Counted from the first letter of the stretch, positions 16,777 to 26,945 are shown. The stretch is DNA of 64,000 nt from UBA4736 sp002404015 (GCA_036747295.1 DAIOCN010000004.1:62001-126000); one strand, 5' to 3'. Notes: generated by a model from the sequence alone, not told the origin. Made by a program: numbers and translations.

Positions 16777-18620
16777 AGGAGCTCCTTCAGGCGGACTGCC
16801 ACCTTCTGGGAGACCCCGGCCGCCACGATCTGACCCAGGGACGCCTCCCGGATCGCCTGCAGGGTGCCGAACGCCTTGAGCAGCGCGCGCTTGCGAGCCG
16901 GCCCGATCCCCTCGACTGAGTCGAGCGGCGAGGACAGGGCCTTGCGGGAGCGGACCTTGCGGTGGTGGGTGATCGCGAAGCGGTGCGCCTCGTCGCGGAT
17001 CCGCTGGACCAGGAACATTCCCGGCGAGTTGTGCTCCTGCACGATCGGGGCCGTGCGCCCGGGGGCAAACAGCTCCTCCCGCTCCTTGGCCAGGCCGAAG
17101 GTGGGGATGTCGGCGAATCCGATCTCCTCGAGCACTTCGGTGGCCGCATTGAGCTGGCCCTTGCCGCCGTCGATGAGGACCAGGTCCGGCCGGCTGGAGA
17201 AGGAGCGGTCCCCGACGTCGTCGGCGTCCTCGCGCCTGAGCGCGGTCTCCAGCCGCTCGAAGCGGCGGCGCAGCACCTCCTGCATCATCGCGAAGTCGTT
17301 CGGACCCGGCGTGTACTTGATCTTGAAGTTGCGGTAGTGCTCGCTGCGGGGCCGGCCGTCCTCGAACACCACCATGGCGCCTGTCGCCGAGTCGCCCTGG
17401 ATGTTGGAGATGTCGTAGCACTCGATCCTCTTCGGCGGTGAGTCCAGCTCCAGGGCCTGGGCCAGCGCGTCGAGCATCGGATCGGTGCGGCTGCGGTCGT
17501 AGTCGCCCTGGATGCGCAGCTGGCGCAGGCTCTCGGAAGCCGTCTCCGCAAGCTGCGCGACAAGGTGCCGGCGGCGCCCGCGCTGGGGGACGTGGACCTC
17601 GACCGGACCTCCCCGCCGCTGCGCGAGCCAGTCGGCCACCAGCGCAGTCTCGGCGATCGGCCCTGGCAGGACCACCGTTCTGGGGACGTGCGTCGCGCTC
17701 CCGTAGTACTGCAGAAGGAACCCGCGCAACAGCTCCGGCTCCTCGACCTCGCCCGCCCCTTCGAGCGAGTGGCCGTCGTGGCCGACCATCTTGCCCTGGC
17801 GCACGTAGGCCACCTCGACGTACACGTCCTGGCCCTCCCGCGCGTAGGCGACCAGGTCCTGGTCGTCGCGGCTGCGGGTCAGCACCTTCTGGCGGTCGGC
17901 GATCTTCTCGATTGCGAGCAGCTGGTCGCGATAGCGGGCGGCGTTCTCGAAGTCCAGCCCCTCCGCCGCCCCGGCCATACGGCCCCGCAGCTCCTTGGTC
18001 AGGAGGTCGGAGCGCCCCTCCATGAAAAAGCCGACCTCGCGGATCCGGGCCTGGTAGTCCTCGGCGCTGATCCTGCCCTCGCAGGGACCAGGGCAGCGGC
18101 GGATGTGGAAGTCGAGGCAGACCTTGCCCTGCTTGAAGATATCCTCCGAGCAGGTGCGGAAGGGCAGCAGCTGGCGCAGGCTCTTGACCGTGCTGCGCAG
18201 GGATTGGGCGCTCGTGTAGGGCCCGAAGTAGAGCGCTCCGTCGTCCAGGACCCGCCGCGTGTAGTGGACCCGCGGGAACCGCTCGGAGACCGGCAGCTTC
18301 AGGTAGAGGTAGTTCTTGTCGTCCTTCAGGCGGATGTTGAAGCGGGGCCGGTAGTGCTTGATCAGGTTGCACTCGAGGACCAGCGCCTCCACCTCGTTGG
18401 CGGCCTTCACGATCTCGAAGTCGAAGACCTTCCTGACCAGGTCGCGCACGCGCGGCGTCTGGGCGTAGCCGGGGGTGAAGTAGGAGCGCAGGCGGTCGCG
18501 CAGCCGGAGCGCTTTGCCCACGTAGATCACCTGCCCGGTGCTGTCCCTCAGCAGGTAGACGCCTGGCGAGTCAGGCACGGCGCGAAGCCGCTTGCGGATC
18601 GCGTCTGAGGTGTCAGCCAC
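16773..18620 (-). CDS. uvrC: Excinuclease ABC subunit C
   Basis: Makes the two incisions flanking a UvrB-marked lesion in nucleotide excision repair. Domains in order: GIY-YIG nuclease (SPGVYLLRDSTGQVIYVGKA, residues 18-37), Cys-rich region (CSEDIFKQGKVCLDFHIRRC, residues 137-156), UVR UvrB-binding helices (about residues 205-240, LDFENAARYRDQL), RNase-H-like nuclease (ECYDISNIQG, LVLIDGGKGQLNAA) and C-terminal helix-hairpin-helix. 615 residues, full length. GTG start with TAGAAT 7 bases upstream, indicating leaderless transcription. Heads the uvrC-rapZ-epimerase operon. Confidence 0.97.
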   Translation of the reverse strand: MADTSDAIRKRLRAVPDSPGVYLLRDSTGQVIYVGKALRLRDRLRSYFTPGYAQTPRVRDLVRKVFDFEIVKAANEVEALVLECNLIKHYRPRFNIRLKDDKNYLYLKLPVSERFPRVHYTRRVLDDGALYFGPYTSAQSLRSTVKSLRQLLPFRTCSEDIFKQGKVCLDFHIRRCPGPCEGRISAEDYQARIREVGFFMEGRSDLLTKELRGRMAGAAEGLDFENAARYRDQLLAIEKIADRQKVLTRSRDDQDLVAYAREGQDVYVEVAYVRQGKMVGHDGHSLEGAGEVEEPELLRGFLLQYYGSATHVPRTVVLPGPIAETALVADWLAQRRGGPVEVHVPQRGRRRHLVAQLAETASESLRQLRIQGDYDRSRTDPMLDALAQALELDSPPKRIECYDISNIQGDSATGAMVVFEDGRPRSEHYRNFKIKYTPGPNDFAMMQEVLRRRFERLETALRREDADDVGDRSFSSRPDLVLIDGGKGQLNAATEVLEEIGFADIPTFGLAKEREELFAPGRTAPIVQEHNSPGMFLVQRIRDEAHRFAITHHRKVRSRKALSSPLDSVEGIGPARKRALLKAFGTLQAIREASLGQIVAAGVSQKVAVRLKELL

Positions 18621-18627
18621 TCGGGCG

Positions 18628-18653
18628 ATTCTAGGTGCGTTGAGTTGTAGACT
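18628..18653. promoter_or_regulatory. Divergent leaderless promoters of uvrC and the DUF4190 gene
   Basis: Minus-strand TAGAAT (18628-18633) lies 7 bases before the uvrC GTG; plus-strand TAGACT (18648-18653) lies 7 bases before the DUF4190 GTG. The two -10 elements are 14 bases apart, so the polymerases would compete. No Shine-Dalgarno precedes either start. Confidence 0.6.
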
Positions 18654-18660
18654 TCCGGCC

Positions 18661-19008
18661 GTGCAGAACCCGCCCGACAGCTCGATGTCGACCGTCCCCT
18701 CCTCCCTGCCGCCTCAGGCGGGCGGCGTCCTGGTGTCTGCGCCTTACAACACGCTGGCCGTGGTCAGCCTGGTGGCCGGCATCGCGTCCTACGTCTTCGT
18801 GCCGGTCGTCGGGGCGGTGGTGGCGGTCATCACGGGTCACATGGCCCGCAGCCAGATCCGGACGACCCGTGAGCAGGGTGGTGGCCTCGCGCTGGCGGGC
18901 TTGATCCTCGGCTACGCCCACCTCGTGATAGTGGTGCTGGTGGTCGGGCTCATCCTGCTTGTCCTGCTCGGAGTCTTCGGGTTCTTCGCGATCCACCCGT
19001 CCCATTAG
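18661..19008 (+). CDS. DUF4190 domain-containing membrane protein
   Basis: 115-residue protein with two long hydrophobic segments (LAVVSLVAGIASYVFVPVVG and the C-terminal LVIVVLVVGLILLVLLGVFG region) joined by GHMARSQIRTTREQGGGLALAGLILGY, read in two parts; this G-H-x-A-x-x-Q-I segment is the hallmark of DUF4190. The start GTG 18661 is chosen because TAGACT sits 7 bases upstream; earlier in-frame ATG 18592 would overlap uvrC. Function unknown; many relatives are small actinobacterial membrane proteins. Confidence 0.8.
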   Translation: MQNPPDSSMSTVPSSLPPQAGGVLVSAPYNTLAVVSLVAGIASYVFVPVVGAVVAVITGHMARSQIRTTREQGGGLALAGLILGYAHLVIVVLVVGLILLVLLGVFGFFAIHPSH

Positions 19009-19018
19009 GCCGGCTCCG

Positions 19019-19459
19019 CTAGGGATCCACCGGGCGGAGGATCACGAGCGGGATCTGCCGGCTTGTCTGCGACTGGTAGCGCTCGTAGTCGGGCCAGATC
19101 CGCGTCATCACCGGCCAGAGCCGGCGCCTCTGGGCCGCGGTGGCGACGCGGGCGCGCGCCGCGAACCGGCGGGTCCCGACCTGGACCTCGACCTCGGGGT
19201 CGGCCTGGATGTTGAGCAGCCACGCCGGCGGGCTCTCGCTGCCTCCCTTGGAGCCGACGACCACGTAGGCGTCCCCGTCGCGGTGGTAGAGCAGGGCGGA
19301 GCTCCGGCGCCGGCCGGTCCGGCGGCCGGTGGTCCTCAGCAGCAGCATCCGAAGGCTGCCGAGGCGGTGCCCCCACAGCCCGCCGCTCAGCTCGTAGGCC
19401 TTCTCGTGGAGGCCCAGGAGGCGCAGCCCGATCGCCCGGTCGAACGGTGTCATCGGCAT
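19019..19459 (-). CDS. Nitroreductase-family deazaflavin (F420)-dependent oxidoreductase, DDN-like
   Basis: Member of the Ddn/DUF385 family of split-barrel proteins that use reduced coenzyme F420. Visible signatures: LLRTTGRRTGRRRSSALLY, VVVGSKGGSESPPAWLLNIQ (each a contiguous family motif), and VEVQVGTRRFAARARVAT. 146 residues, standard. It suggests the organism makes F420, as actinobacteria and several Chloroflexota do. Physiological substrate unknown (quinones, fatty acids or xenobiotics in relatives). Confidence 0.9.
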   Translation of the reverse strand: MPMTPFDRAIGLRLLGLHEKAYELSGGLWGHRLGSLRMLLLRTTGRRTGRRRSSALLYHRDGDAYVVVGSKGGSESPPAWLLNIQADPEVEVQVGTRRFAARARVATAAQRRRLWPVMTRIWPDYERYQSQTSRQIPLVILRPVDP

Positions 19460-19492
19460 CTAGCCGGCCGTTGAGAACATCCTGCTAGGCCG

Positions 19493-21505
19493 TCAGAAGT
19501 GGATGCCCTTCATGAGGTAGGCCATGGCCGCCGCCTCGATCGAGAGCTCCTCGTCGGCGGCCGGCTTTTTCTCGCCGCTGTTCTTGCCGGCCGGCTTGCC
19601 GTCCTTGTGGCCGTCCTTCTTGGCGGCCGAGTCCGGGAACGCGTGGTAGGCGCCGGTCATGACGAAGCTCAACAGGCCGGGGGAGATCGTGTCGACCGCC
19701 TCCCCCAACTTGCCAAGCCTGGTGCTCACCTCCGGCGGCCGCGAGAGGATCGCCTGCATGACCATCTCCGCCGCCTCGTCGGTGGACATGGTCGGGAAGT
19801 TCTTGTACATACCGGTGGGCGCGATCATCGGCGTGCGCACCAGCGGCATGTGGATATTGGTCACGTCGATCCCCTCGTCGGCCAGCTCGGGGCCGATGCA
19901 GCGGGCCAACGCTGACAGGGCGCTCTTGGACGCCACGTACGCCCCGAAGCGGGGCGGGTAGGCCTGGACCCCGATCGAGGACACGTTGATGATGTGCCCG
20001 CTCTGCCGCTCGCGCATGCCGGGAATCAGAGCCAGCATCAACTTGACGGCGCCGAAGTAGTTGAGCTGCATAGTGCGCTCGAAGTCGTGGAACCGGTCCA
20101 GCGACTGCGTCACGCCGCGGCGGATTGAGCGGCCGGCATTGTTGACAAGGATGTCCACCTGGCCCTGGTCGGCCAGGACTTTCTCCGCCATCCGCCGGCA
20201 GGCCTCCATGTCCGCCAGGTCGGTCGCATAGACGGCGGCCTCGCCGCCCGCCTTCTCGATCTCGGCCCTCAGCTCCTCGAGCTTCGCCTTTGTGCGCGAG
20301 ACCAGCATCACCTTGGCCCCATGCGAAGCGACGTGGGCGGCCACCGCGCGGCCGATCCCGGACGAGGCCCCGGTCACCAACACGACTTTGCCTTCCAGCG
20401 CCTCGCGAAGGTTCTTCTCGGTCATCGCCTCCGGGTCGAGGTGGCGCTCCCAGTAGTCCCAGACCTTCCAGGCGTAGCTGTGCAGCGGCGGGCAGGTGAC
20501 GTCCGTGCCCACCAGCGCCTTCTGGGCGTTGGTGGCCGGGAAGGTGGCGCGGCTGATGACGTACTGGAGCGCCGCTTCGGGAACCCGGATGCCCTCCAGC
20601 AGCTCGCGGCGCAGGGTTTTGACGACCCGCCACCCGGAGACCATCTCGGTGATGTCCTTGGGCGCCAGCCCGAGCGCCCGGCGGTCGAGCCGGAGCGTGA
20701 ACTGGGGCGCGTGGGCGGCCCGGCAGAACTCGTTCACCGCGTCGCCCAGGCTCAGCGGAGCCGGATCGACGATGTGAAACGTCTTGCCGTCCAGCCGGGG
20801 CTTGGCCGCGATCCGGTCGATGGCTCGGGCCACGAAGTCGACCGGTACGATGTTGAACGGGCCGCCCTCGAATCCGATCAGGGGCACCCATTCCGGCAGC
20901 GCCGCCCGCAGCCTCTGGATGATCTTGAAGGCGTAGTAGGGACCGTCAACCCGGTCGGCGTGGCCGTCCTCGGAGGAGCCGATGACGATGGCCGGACGGT
21001 AGATCCGGAAAGGCACCTTGGAGGTTTCCCTGACCAGCTTCTCGGCCTCGAACTTGGTTTGGTAGTAGGGCTGGTCGAGCTTCTGGCCTTCGTCGAACAT
21101 CTCCTCGGTGAACTGGCCCTTGAACTGCCCTCCGGCGATCGCGATCGAGCTGACGTGGTGCAGGCGGGCGGCGCCGATCGCGTTGGCGAAGGCGACGACG
21201 TTGCGCGTGCCTTCGACGTTGGCCAGCCGGTTCGCCTCCTCGTCGGCCTCCAGGTCGTACACGGCCGCCAGGTGGAACACCTCTGCTCCCGCGACTCGCT
21301 TGCGATCCGCGGCGGAGAGTCCGAGGCCCTTCCTGGTGAGGTCGCCGACCAGCGGTTTCAGCCCCTTCAGCCCCAGCTCGGCGAGCTTGCCCTTCGACCG
21401 CTCGCGGACCAGGACGTACACCGGTTTGCCGCGCTTCACGAGCTCCGCGAGCAGGCGGCGACCGATGAAGCCGGTGCCCCCCGTTACGACGTAGGCCATC
21501 CCCAT
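19493..21505 (-). CDS. Two-domain SDR: extended NAD-epimerase-like plus classical SDR (AcrA-like fatty acyl reductase)
   Basis: 670 residues with two Rossmann modules. The N-terminal extended SDR carries YVVTGGTGFIGRRLLAEL (residues 5-22), HLAAVYDL and a YYQTKFEAE active-site region. The C-terminal classical SDR starts near residue 373 with VVLVTGASSGIGRAVAAH, then LVNNAGRSIRRG, VSSIGVQAYPPRFGAYVASK and the catalytic YxxxK. The same order occurs in the mycobacterial multifunctional AcrA1-type proteins annotated as fatty acyl-CoA reductases, so a wax-ester or lipid role is plausible but inferred. The Lys-rich Ala/Pro linker near the C-terminus is low complexity. Confidence 0.87.
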   Translation of the reverse strand: MGMAYVVTGGTGFIGRRLLAELVKRGKPVYVLVRERSKGKLAELGLKGLKPLVGDLTRKGLGLSAADRKRVAGAEVFHLAAVYDLEADEEANRLANVEGTRNVVAFANAIGAARLHHVSSIAIAGGQFKGQFTEEMFDEGQKLDQPYYQTKFEAEKLVRETSKVPFRIYRPAIVIGSSEDGHADRVDGPYYAFKIIQRLRAALPEWVPLIGFEGGPFNIVPVDFVARAIDRIAAKPRLDGKTFHIVDPAPLSLGDAVNEFCRAAHAPQFTLRLDRRALGLAPKDITEMVSGWRVVKTLRRELLEGIRVPEAALQYVISRATFPATNAQKALVGTDVTCPPLHSYAWKVWDYWERHLDPEAMTEKNLREALEGKVVLVTGASSGIGRAVAAHVASHGAKVMLVSRTKAKLEELRAEIEKAGGEAAVYATDLADMEACRRMAEKVLADQGQVDILVNNAGRSIRRGVTQSLDRFHDFERTMQLNYFGAVKLMLALIPGMRERQSGHIINVSSIGVQAYPPRFGAYVASKSALSALARCIGPELADEGIDVTNIHMPLVRTPMIAPTGMYKNFPTMSTDEAAEMVMQAILSRPPEVSTRLGKLGEAVDTISPGLLSFVMTGAYHAFPDSAAKKDGHKDGKPAGKNSGEKKPAADEELSIEAAAMAYLMKGIHF

Positions 21506-21518
21506 GAAAACGTTAACC

Positions 21519-21537
21519 GGTCACGAGGGCCGTGACC
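21519..21537. promoter_or_regulatory. Inverted repeat upstream of the double-SDR gene (possible operator)
   Basis: GGTCACG - 5 bases - CGTGACC, a perfect 7-bp inverted repeat located 14 bases before the double-SDR start and next to TAACGT, a -10-like element. It resembles the site of a dimeric repressor. The rest of 21538-21704 shows nothing recognisable. Confidence 0.4.
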
Positions 21538-21704
21538 AGACGACTGACGGCGGCGGCCGCCACGACCGTGGACCGAGCCATGCTCGAAACGCCCCAGACG
21601 ATGCTGGTTGCGATGGTCGAGCCTGCTGCTGGAACCTCTCGATGACGAGCAACCAATTTGCGGGGAGAGCGCGGGCTGGGGCCAGGGGATCGGTGGATCC
21701 GGGC

Positions 21705-23210
21705 TCAGTCGGCCAGGCCGTACAGGTCCCCGTACTTCCGGCGCACGTAGGCGACCCAGGGCCCGGCGCTCAGGGGGCTGCCGGTCACGCGCTCCAGGAG
21801 CTCGTTGGGCGTGAACTTCCGGCCGTGGGTGTGCACGTTGTCGCGCAGCCAGCCCAGCAGGGGGGCGAACTCGCCGACCTCGAGCTCGGCGTCCAGTTCG
21901 GGCAGGGCGATCCGAATCGCCTCCATCAGCTGGGCGCCGATCACGTTGCCCACGGTGTACCCGACGAAGCCGGCCAGCGAGGGCGATGTCCAGTGGATGT
22001 CCTGCAGCGCGCCATCGGCGTCGGGCGGGGCTGAAAGGCCCAGATACTCAGAGAGCTTGGCGTTCCAGGCTTCGGGCACATCCCGCACCGCCAGGCGGCC
22101 CTCGATGAGGTCGCGCTCGATCTCGCAGCGCATCAGGATGTGCAGGTTGTAGGTGATCTCGTCCGCTTCCACGCGGATATAGGACGGCTGCACAACGTTC
22201 ACGGCCCGGTAGAAGTCTTCCGCGGAGGCCTGCCGAAAGGCGCCCCCGAACTCGGCCTGCACGAGAGGGAACAGCCAGCGCGTAAAGGGCCGGCTGCGGC
22301 CGACCAGGTTCTCCCACAGCCGGGACTGTGACTCGTGGACACCTGAGGTCGCGCCCCCCCAGAGCGGCGTCCGATCCAGCCGGTCGGGCAGGCCCTGGTT
22401 GTACATCCCGTGCCCGGCCTCGTGGATCGACCCGAAGAGGCACTGCGGGAAGTGCTGGCGGCTGACCCGGGTCGTCAGGCGGACGTCGCCCGGTCCGAAG
22501 CTCGTGCAGAAAGGGTGCGCCGAGAGGTCCTGGCGGCCGGAGTCCAGGTCAAAGCCGAGGCGGCTGATCGTCCGCTCGGCGAAAGCCAGCTGGCGAGCCT
22601 CGTCGAAATCCCCATAGAGCAGCTTGTCGTCCAGGCCTCCCGCCTGCCGCGCCCGCTGCACGAGCGGCGGGATGACCGCCTTCAGGTCGTCGAAGAGCCG
22701 GCTCACGTCGGCAGAGGTGAGGCCCGGTTCGCCGCGTCCGACCAGCGCGTCATACGGGCTGTCCTCGTAGCCATAAGCGTCGGCCACCCGTCGCGCCAGC
22801 TCCACGGTTCGCTGCATCGCCGGTTCGAAGATCTTCCAGTCGGACTCGGCGCGCGCCGTGATCCACACCGGCCGGGCGGTCGTGACGGCGCTGGCCTGCT
22901 CTGCGACCAGGTCCGGCGGCAGCTTGACCGCGTAGCCGAAGTCACGCTGCGTCACGCGGACCAGGCTGCGGTCGTCGGAGTCGTAATCGAGCGACTGGGT
23001 CTCCGCCTCAGCGCGCTCCAGGAGTCGAGCCGTCTCCGCCGACGTGAAGCGACCGTGGGACAGGCGGCGCAGAGTGGAGACCTGGTGGGCGCGGCTGGCT
23101 ACGCCCCCCGCCGGCATGTAGGTTTCCTGGTCCCAGGACAGGAGGCCGGCGGCGCGGCCCACGTCGGCGACCTCGGCGAGGATCTCCTTCAACTCCGCGA
23201 CCGCGGTCAT
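21705..23210 (-). CDS. M32 family metallocarboxypeptidase (thermostable carboxypeptidase 1-like)
   Basis: Zinc carboxypeptidase removing C-terminal residues from peptides. The HExxH motif is SIHEAGHGMYNQG near residues 260-272; the opening has the family marks LLSWDQETYMPAGG and the end has SPSLAGFVGYTVGNVIGAQL. 501 residues is the normal M32 length. ATG start 37 bases past the uvrA stop; it is the last gene of the uvrB-thioesterases-uvrA run. Cytosolic, no signal peptide. Confidence 0.94.
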   Translation of the reverse strand: MTAVAELKEILAEVADVGRAAGLLSWDQETYMPAGGVASRAHQVSTLRRLSHGRFTSAETARLLERAEAETQSLDYDSDDRSLVRVTQRDFGYAVKLPPDLVAEQASAVTTARPVWITARAESDWKIFEPAMQRTVELARRVADAYGYEDSPYDALVGRGEPGLTSADVSRLFDDLKAVIPPLVQRARQAGGLDDKLLYGDFDEARQLAFAERTISRLGFDLDSGRQDLSAHPFCTSFGPGDVRLTTRVSRQHFPQCLFGSIHEAGHGMYNQGLPDRLDRTPLWGGATSGVHESQSRLWENLVGRSRPFTRWLFPLVQAEFGGAFRQASAEDFYRAVNVVQPSYIRVEADEITYNLHILMRCEIERDLIEGRLAVRDVPEAWNAKLSEYLGLSAPPDADGALQDIHWTSPSLAGFVGYTVGNVIGAQLMEAIRIALPELDAELEVGEFAPLLGWLRDNVHTHGRKFTPNELLERVTGSPLSAGPWVAYVRRKYGDLYGLAD

Positions 23211-23247
23211 CGGCTGTCCCCGAGCACTTGCGGCCGTTGGAGGGCCA

Positions 23248-26142
23248 TCAAGCGGGGATGCGCTCGCGCTTCTTGGGGGCCTTGGGCGCCTTCGCCGCCG
23301 CCGCTCCCAGGCGGCCCGCCCGCTCGAGGATCGGCCGCAGGTAGCGGCCGGTGTGGGAGGCGGGGTCCTTGGCGACCGCCTCCGGGGTGCCGGCTGCCAC
23401 GATCTCGCCGCCCCGGTCGCCGCCGTCCGGGCCGAGGTCGATGAGCCAGTCGGCCGTCTTCAGAACGTCCAGGTTGTGCTCGATCACGATCACCGTGTTG
23501 CCGTGCTCGACGAGCCGGTGGAGCACCGTCAGGAGCCGTTCCACGTCGGCGTAGTGGAGGCCCGTCGTGGGCTCATCGAGGACATAGATGGTCTTGCCGG
23601 TGTCCCGCCGCGACAGCTCCGTGGACAGCTTGACGCGCTGGGCTTCGCCGCCCGAAAGCTGGGTTGCGGGCTGGCCGAGCCGGATGTAGCCGAGACCCAC
23701 GTCGTGCAGCGTCTTCAGCTTGGTCCGGATCCGGGGTACGTTCTCGAATACCTCCAGCGCCTCGTCCACGGTCATCTCCAGCACCTCGGAGATGGAGTGG
23801 CCCCGGAATTTAACCTCCTGCACCTCCCGCGAGTAACGCGTGCCGTGGCAGACCTCACAGGTGACGTAGACGTCGGGCAGGAAGTGCATCTCGATCTGGA
23901 TGATCCCGTCGCCCTGGCAGTTCTCGCAGCGGCCGCCCTTGACGTTGAAGGAGAAGCGCCCCGGCTTGTATCCGCGGACCTTGGCCTCCGGCATCGACGC
24001 GAAAAGCTCGCGCATGTACGTGAACATGCCGGTGTAGGTGGCCGGGTTCGAGCGGGGCGTGCGCCCGATCGGAGACTGGTCGACCTCGATCGCCTTGTCC
24101 AGGTGCTGAAGACCCTCGATGGCGCGATGCGGGCCGGGCTTGTCCTTCGCCGAGTAGAAGTGCTGGGCGAGCTTGCGGGACAGGATGTCGGTGACCAGCG
24201 AGGATTTGCCCGAGCCACTGACGCCCGCCACGCAGGTGAAGGTGCCGAGCGGGATGTCCGCGTCCACGTCCTTCAGGTTGTTGGCACGAGCCCCCTTGAT
24301 AGCCAGTTTCTTACCGCTGCCCCGCCGGCGCACGGCCGGGATCGGGATCTGGCGGTCGCCGCGCAGAAACTGGGCGGTCAGGCCGTCGCTGTTGGCGATC
24401 ACCTCGGCCACGGGCCCTGCGGCCACGATGTGGCCGCCGTGCTCGCCCGCGCCGGGGCCGATGTCGACGATGTAGTCGGCGGCGCGGATGGTGTCCTCGT
24501 CGTGCTCGACGATGATCAGGGTGTTGCCGAGGTCGCGAAGCCGGACAAGGGTGTCGATCAGGCGCCGGTTGTCGCGCTGGTGGAGGCCGATCGAAGGCTC
24601 GTCAAGGATGTAGAGGACGCCCATCAGCTTCGACCCGATCTGGGTCGCCAGCCGGATCCGCTGGGACTCTCCGCCCGACAAGGTGTTGGCCCCCCGGTCG
24701 ACGGTCAGGTAGTCGAGGCCGACGTCGATCAGGAACTGGAGGCGCTCGCGGATCTCCTTCAGGATCCCGCGCGCGATGGTGCTTTCGCGCTCGCTCAGCT
24801 CGAGCTGGTCGAAGAAGGCGACGGCCGCCGTCACCGAGAGCGTGCACACCTCCGAGATGTTGCGGCCGGTGACTGTGACGCCCAGCGACTCGGGCTTCAG
24901 CCGGGCCCCTTTGCAGGCCGGGCAGGGCTTCTCCGACATGTACTTCTCGAGCTCCTGTTTCAAGAAGTCGGACTCGGTCTCGTCGTACCGCCGCTGGAGG
25001 TTGGCCAGGACGCCCTCGAAGGGCGCTTCGTACCAGCGCTTATGGCCGTACTGGTTGCGGTAGTGGAATCGGATCTTCTTGCCGCCGGTGCCGATCAGGA
25101 GCATGTCCCGCTCCTTCTGAGTCAGCTTGCCGACCGGCGTATCCATGTCGATCCCGAAGTGCTCGCATACCGTCACCAGCATCTCGGGATAGAAGAATTG
25201 GGACTTGCTCCAGGGCACGATGGCGCCACCCCGCAGAGTGGCGTCGGGGTTGGGGATGACCAGGTCGACGTCCACCACCAGCTGCGAGCCGAGGCCGGTG
25301 CAGGTGGTGCAGGCGCCGTGCGGGGTGTTGAAGGAGAAGTTGCGCGGCTCCGGCTCGGGCACGCTGACGCCGTCGTAGGGACAGGCATAGTCCTGCGACA
25401 TCGGGATCTCTTCACCCGGACCGTCGATGGGCACGATCACGACCGAGCCCTGGCCCAGTTTGGCCGCGGTCTCCAGGGAGTCGACCAGCCGCGTCCGCTG
25501 GTCGGGGCCCACGACCACGCGGTCCACGACCACCTCGATGTCGTGCTTCTTGTAGCGCTCGAGCGGGACCTTCTCCCCCACCTCGTACATCTTGCCGTCC
25601 ACCCGGACGCGCACGAAGCCCTGCTTGCGCACGTCCTCGAGCAGCTGGTGGTACTCACCCTTGCGGCCCTTCACGACCGGGCCGAGGATCATGAGCCGGG
25701 TCCCAGCCGGCATCCGCTCGACCTGGTCCGCCATCTGCTCCACCGTCTGCTTGAAGATCTCCCGGCCGCAGATCGGGCAGTGCGGGTGGCCGACCCGGGC
25801 GAAGAGCAGACGCAGGTAGTCGTACACCTCGGTGACCGTGCCGACCGTCGAGCGCGGGTTCTTCGAGGTGCCCTTCTGATCGATCGAGATGGCCGGCGAG
25901 AGGCCCTCGATTACGTCCACGTCGGGCTTCTCCATCTGGCCCAGGAACTGGCGGGCGTACGAGGACAGCGACTCCACGTAGCGGCGCTGGCCCTCGGCGT
26001 AGATCGTGTCGAAGGCGAGCGAGGACTTCCCCGACCCGGACAGGCCGGTGAAGACCACCAGCTGGTCGCGCGGGATCGAAAGCGAGACGTCTTTGAGGTT
26101 GTGCTCGCGGGCGCCCTTGATCGTGATGCGGTCGATCGGCAA
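23248..26142 (-). CDS. uvrA: Excinuclease ABC subunit A
   Basis: Damage-recognition ATPase of nucleotide excision repair. Two ABC modules are intact: Walker [17 protein letters not shown] near residue 31 and [16 protein letters not shown] near residue 650, with signature motifs [17 protein letters not shown] and [15 protein letters not shown]. Zinc-finger cysteines appear in [24 protein letters not shown] and CENCQGDG with CEVCHGTRY. 964 residues, full length, with an Ala/Lys-rich C-terminal tail. The start is TTG, six bases past the previous stop. Grouped on the same strand with uvrB. Confidence 0.97.
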   Translation of the reverse strand: MPIDRITIKGAREHNLKDVSLSIPRDQLVVFTGLSGSGKSSLAFDTIYAEGQRRYVESLSSYARQFLGQMEKPDVDVIEGLSPAISIDQKGTSKNPRSTVGTVTEVYDYLRLLFARVGHPHCPICGREIFKQTVEQMADQVERMPAGTRLMILGPVVKGRKGEYHQLLEDVRKQGFVRVRVDGKMYEVGEKVPLERYKKHDIEVVVDRVVVGPDQRTRLVDSLETAAKLGQGSVVIVPIDGPGEEIPMSQDYACPYDGVSVPEPEPRNFSFNTPHGACTTCTGLGSQLVVDVDLVIPNPDATLRGGAIVPWSKSQFFYPEMLVTVCEHFGIDMDTPVGKLTQKERDMLLIGTGGKKIRFHYRNQYGHKRWYEAPFEGVLANLQRRYDETESDFLKQELEKYMSEKPCPACKGARLKPESLGVTVTGRNISEVCTLSVTAAVAFFDQLELSERESTIARGILKEIRERLQFLIDVGLDYLTVDRGANTLSGGESQRIRLATQIGSKLMGVLYILDEPSIGLHQRDNRRLIDTLVRLRDLGNTLIIVEHDEDTIRAADYIVDIGPGAGEHGGHIVAAGPVAEVIANSDGLTAQFLRGDRQIPIPAVRRRGSGKKLAIKGARANNLKDVDADIPLGTFTCVAGVSGSGKSSLVTDILSRKLAQHFYSAKDKPGPHRAIEGLQHLDKAIEVDQSPIGRTPRSNPATYTGMFTYMRELFASMPEAKVRGYKPGRFSFNVKGGRCENCQGDGIIQIEMHFLPDVYVTCEVCHGTRYSREVQEVKFRGHSISEVLEMTVDEALEVFENVPRIRTKLKTLHDVGLGYIRLGQPATQLSGGEAQRVKLSTELSRRDTGKTIYVLDEPTTGLHYADVERLLTVLHRLVEHGNTVIVIEHNLDVLKTADWLIDLGPDGGDRGGEIVAAGTPEAVAKDPASHTGRYLRPILERAGRLGAAAAKAPKAPKKRERIPA

Positions 26143-26148
26143 GTCTGG

Positions 26149-26556
26149 CTATTCCTTCGGCAGGTAGACGATGAAGCTGGCGGTGGCGGTGGCGATCAGT
26201 CGGCCGTCATCCCCCTCGACGCGGCACTCCGCCACGCCGGTGCGGCGGCCTGAGTGCAGCACTTTAGCAACCGCCCTCAGGCTCTCGCCAATCCGTCCCG
26301 GGGAGATGAAGGTGAGCTTCAGGTCGAAGCTGTAGTGGCGCTCGCCTTCAGGGTAGGCGGTTGCCACGGAACGGCCCATGGCGGAATCGGCCAGCAGGCT
26401 GATGAAGCCGCCGTGCACCACACCGGCGTGGTTGCCCATCTCGGCCCGAGTTGGCATGACGACCGCGGCCGCGCCCGTCTCGACCGTGGCCAGCTCGAGG
26501 CCCAGCCACCGCCAGGTTGGGGAGTGGGTCTCGGCCTTGTCTAGTCCGTGCGCCAT
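26149..26556 (-). CDS. PaaI-type hotdog thioesterase (second of a pair)
   Basis: 135-residue hotdog-fold protein that probably hydrolyses acyl- or aryl-CoA. The family core [21 protein letters not shown] (in parts: HAGVVHGG and LLADSAMG) and VVMPTRAE are present. It overlaps the upstream paralogue by 16 bases and is followed six bases later by uvrA. The two copies are divergent rather than a recent duplication, since their sequences differ at most positions outside the core. Confidence 0.85.
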   Translation of the reverse strand: MAHGLDKAETHSPTWRWLGLELATVETGAAAVVMPTRAEMGNHAGVVHGGFISLLADSAMGRSVATAYPEGERHYSFDLKLTFISPGRIGESLRAVAKVLHSGRRTGVAECRVEGDDGRLIATATASFIVYLPKE

Positions 26557-26945
26557 CCCTTCCTCGGAATGGCCAGGCAGGTAGAGCTGGCCCGCGCGAC
26601 AAGGCGGCCGGCGGCGTCGTACACGTCGGCCTCGCTGAACAGCAGCGTCTTCTTCATGTCCACAACCCGGCCGACCGCGCGCATCGTGCCCTCGACGACC
26701 GGCCGGAAGAAGTTGATCTTGAGCTCGATGGTGGTGTTCGCCATCTCGTCGGGCTGCAGCGTGAGCAGCGACATGCCCATGGCGGCGTCGGCGATCTGCG
26801 TTATGACGCCGCCCTGCACGACGCCGCCCTCGTGCCGGTGGCCGGCGTTGGCGTCCAGCGCGATCACCACCTGGCCGGGCTCGACCTCCGCGATGTAGGC
26901 GCCGATGGTCTCCCGCCAGCCGGCCCGCGGGCCCTCACCGACCAT
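26541..26945 (-). CDS. PaaI-type hotdog thioesterase (first of a pair)
   Basis: Hotdog-fold thioesterase with the core HEGGVVQGGVITQIADAAMG and LKINFFRPVVEGT, 134 residues from ATG 26945. In-frame coding sequence resembling the family N-terminus (TNLEALRQGMVGEG) continues 30 bases upstream to an ATA codon at 26975, which overlaps the uvrB TAA stop as ATAA. Whether that rare codon or the ATG is used cannot be decided by eye. Sits in the uvrB-uvrA run; a direct role in repair is not implied. Confidence 0.85.
   Translation of the reverse strand: MVGEGPRAGWRETIGAYIAEVEPGQVVIALDANAGHRHEGGVVQGGVITQIADAAMGMSLLTLQPDEMANTTIELKINFFRPVVEGTMRAVGRVVDMKKTLLFSEADVYDAAGRLVARASSTCLAIPRKGWRTD

Noticed and set aside
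16159..18372. A single 737-residue protein running from uvrC sequence into RapZ
   Set aside because: The first 530 residues are an out-of-frame reading of uvrC; the GTGA junction shows rapZ starts at 16776.
23353..26253. Long open frame antisense to uvrA (over 900 codons)
   Set aside because: Composition shadow of a GC-rich gene; it has no motif, and uvrA on the other strand is unmistakable. Similar antisense frames across polA, uvrB and whiA were dropped for the same reason.
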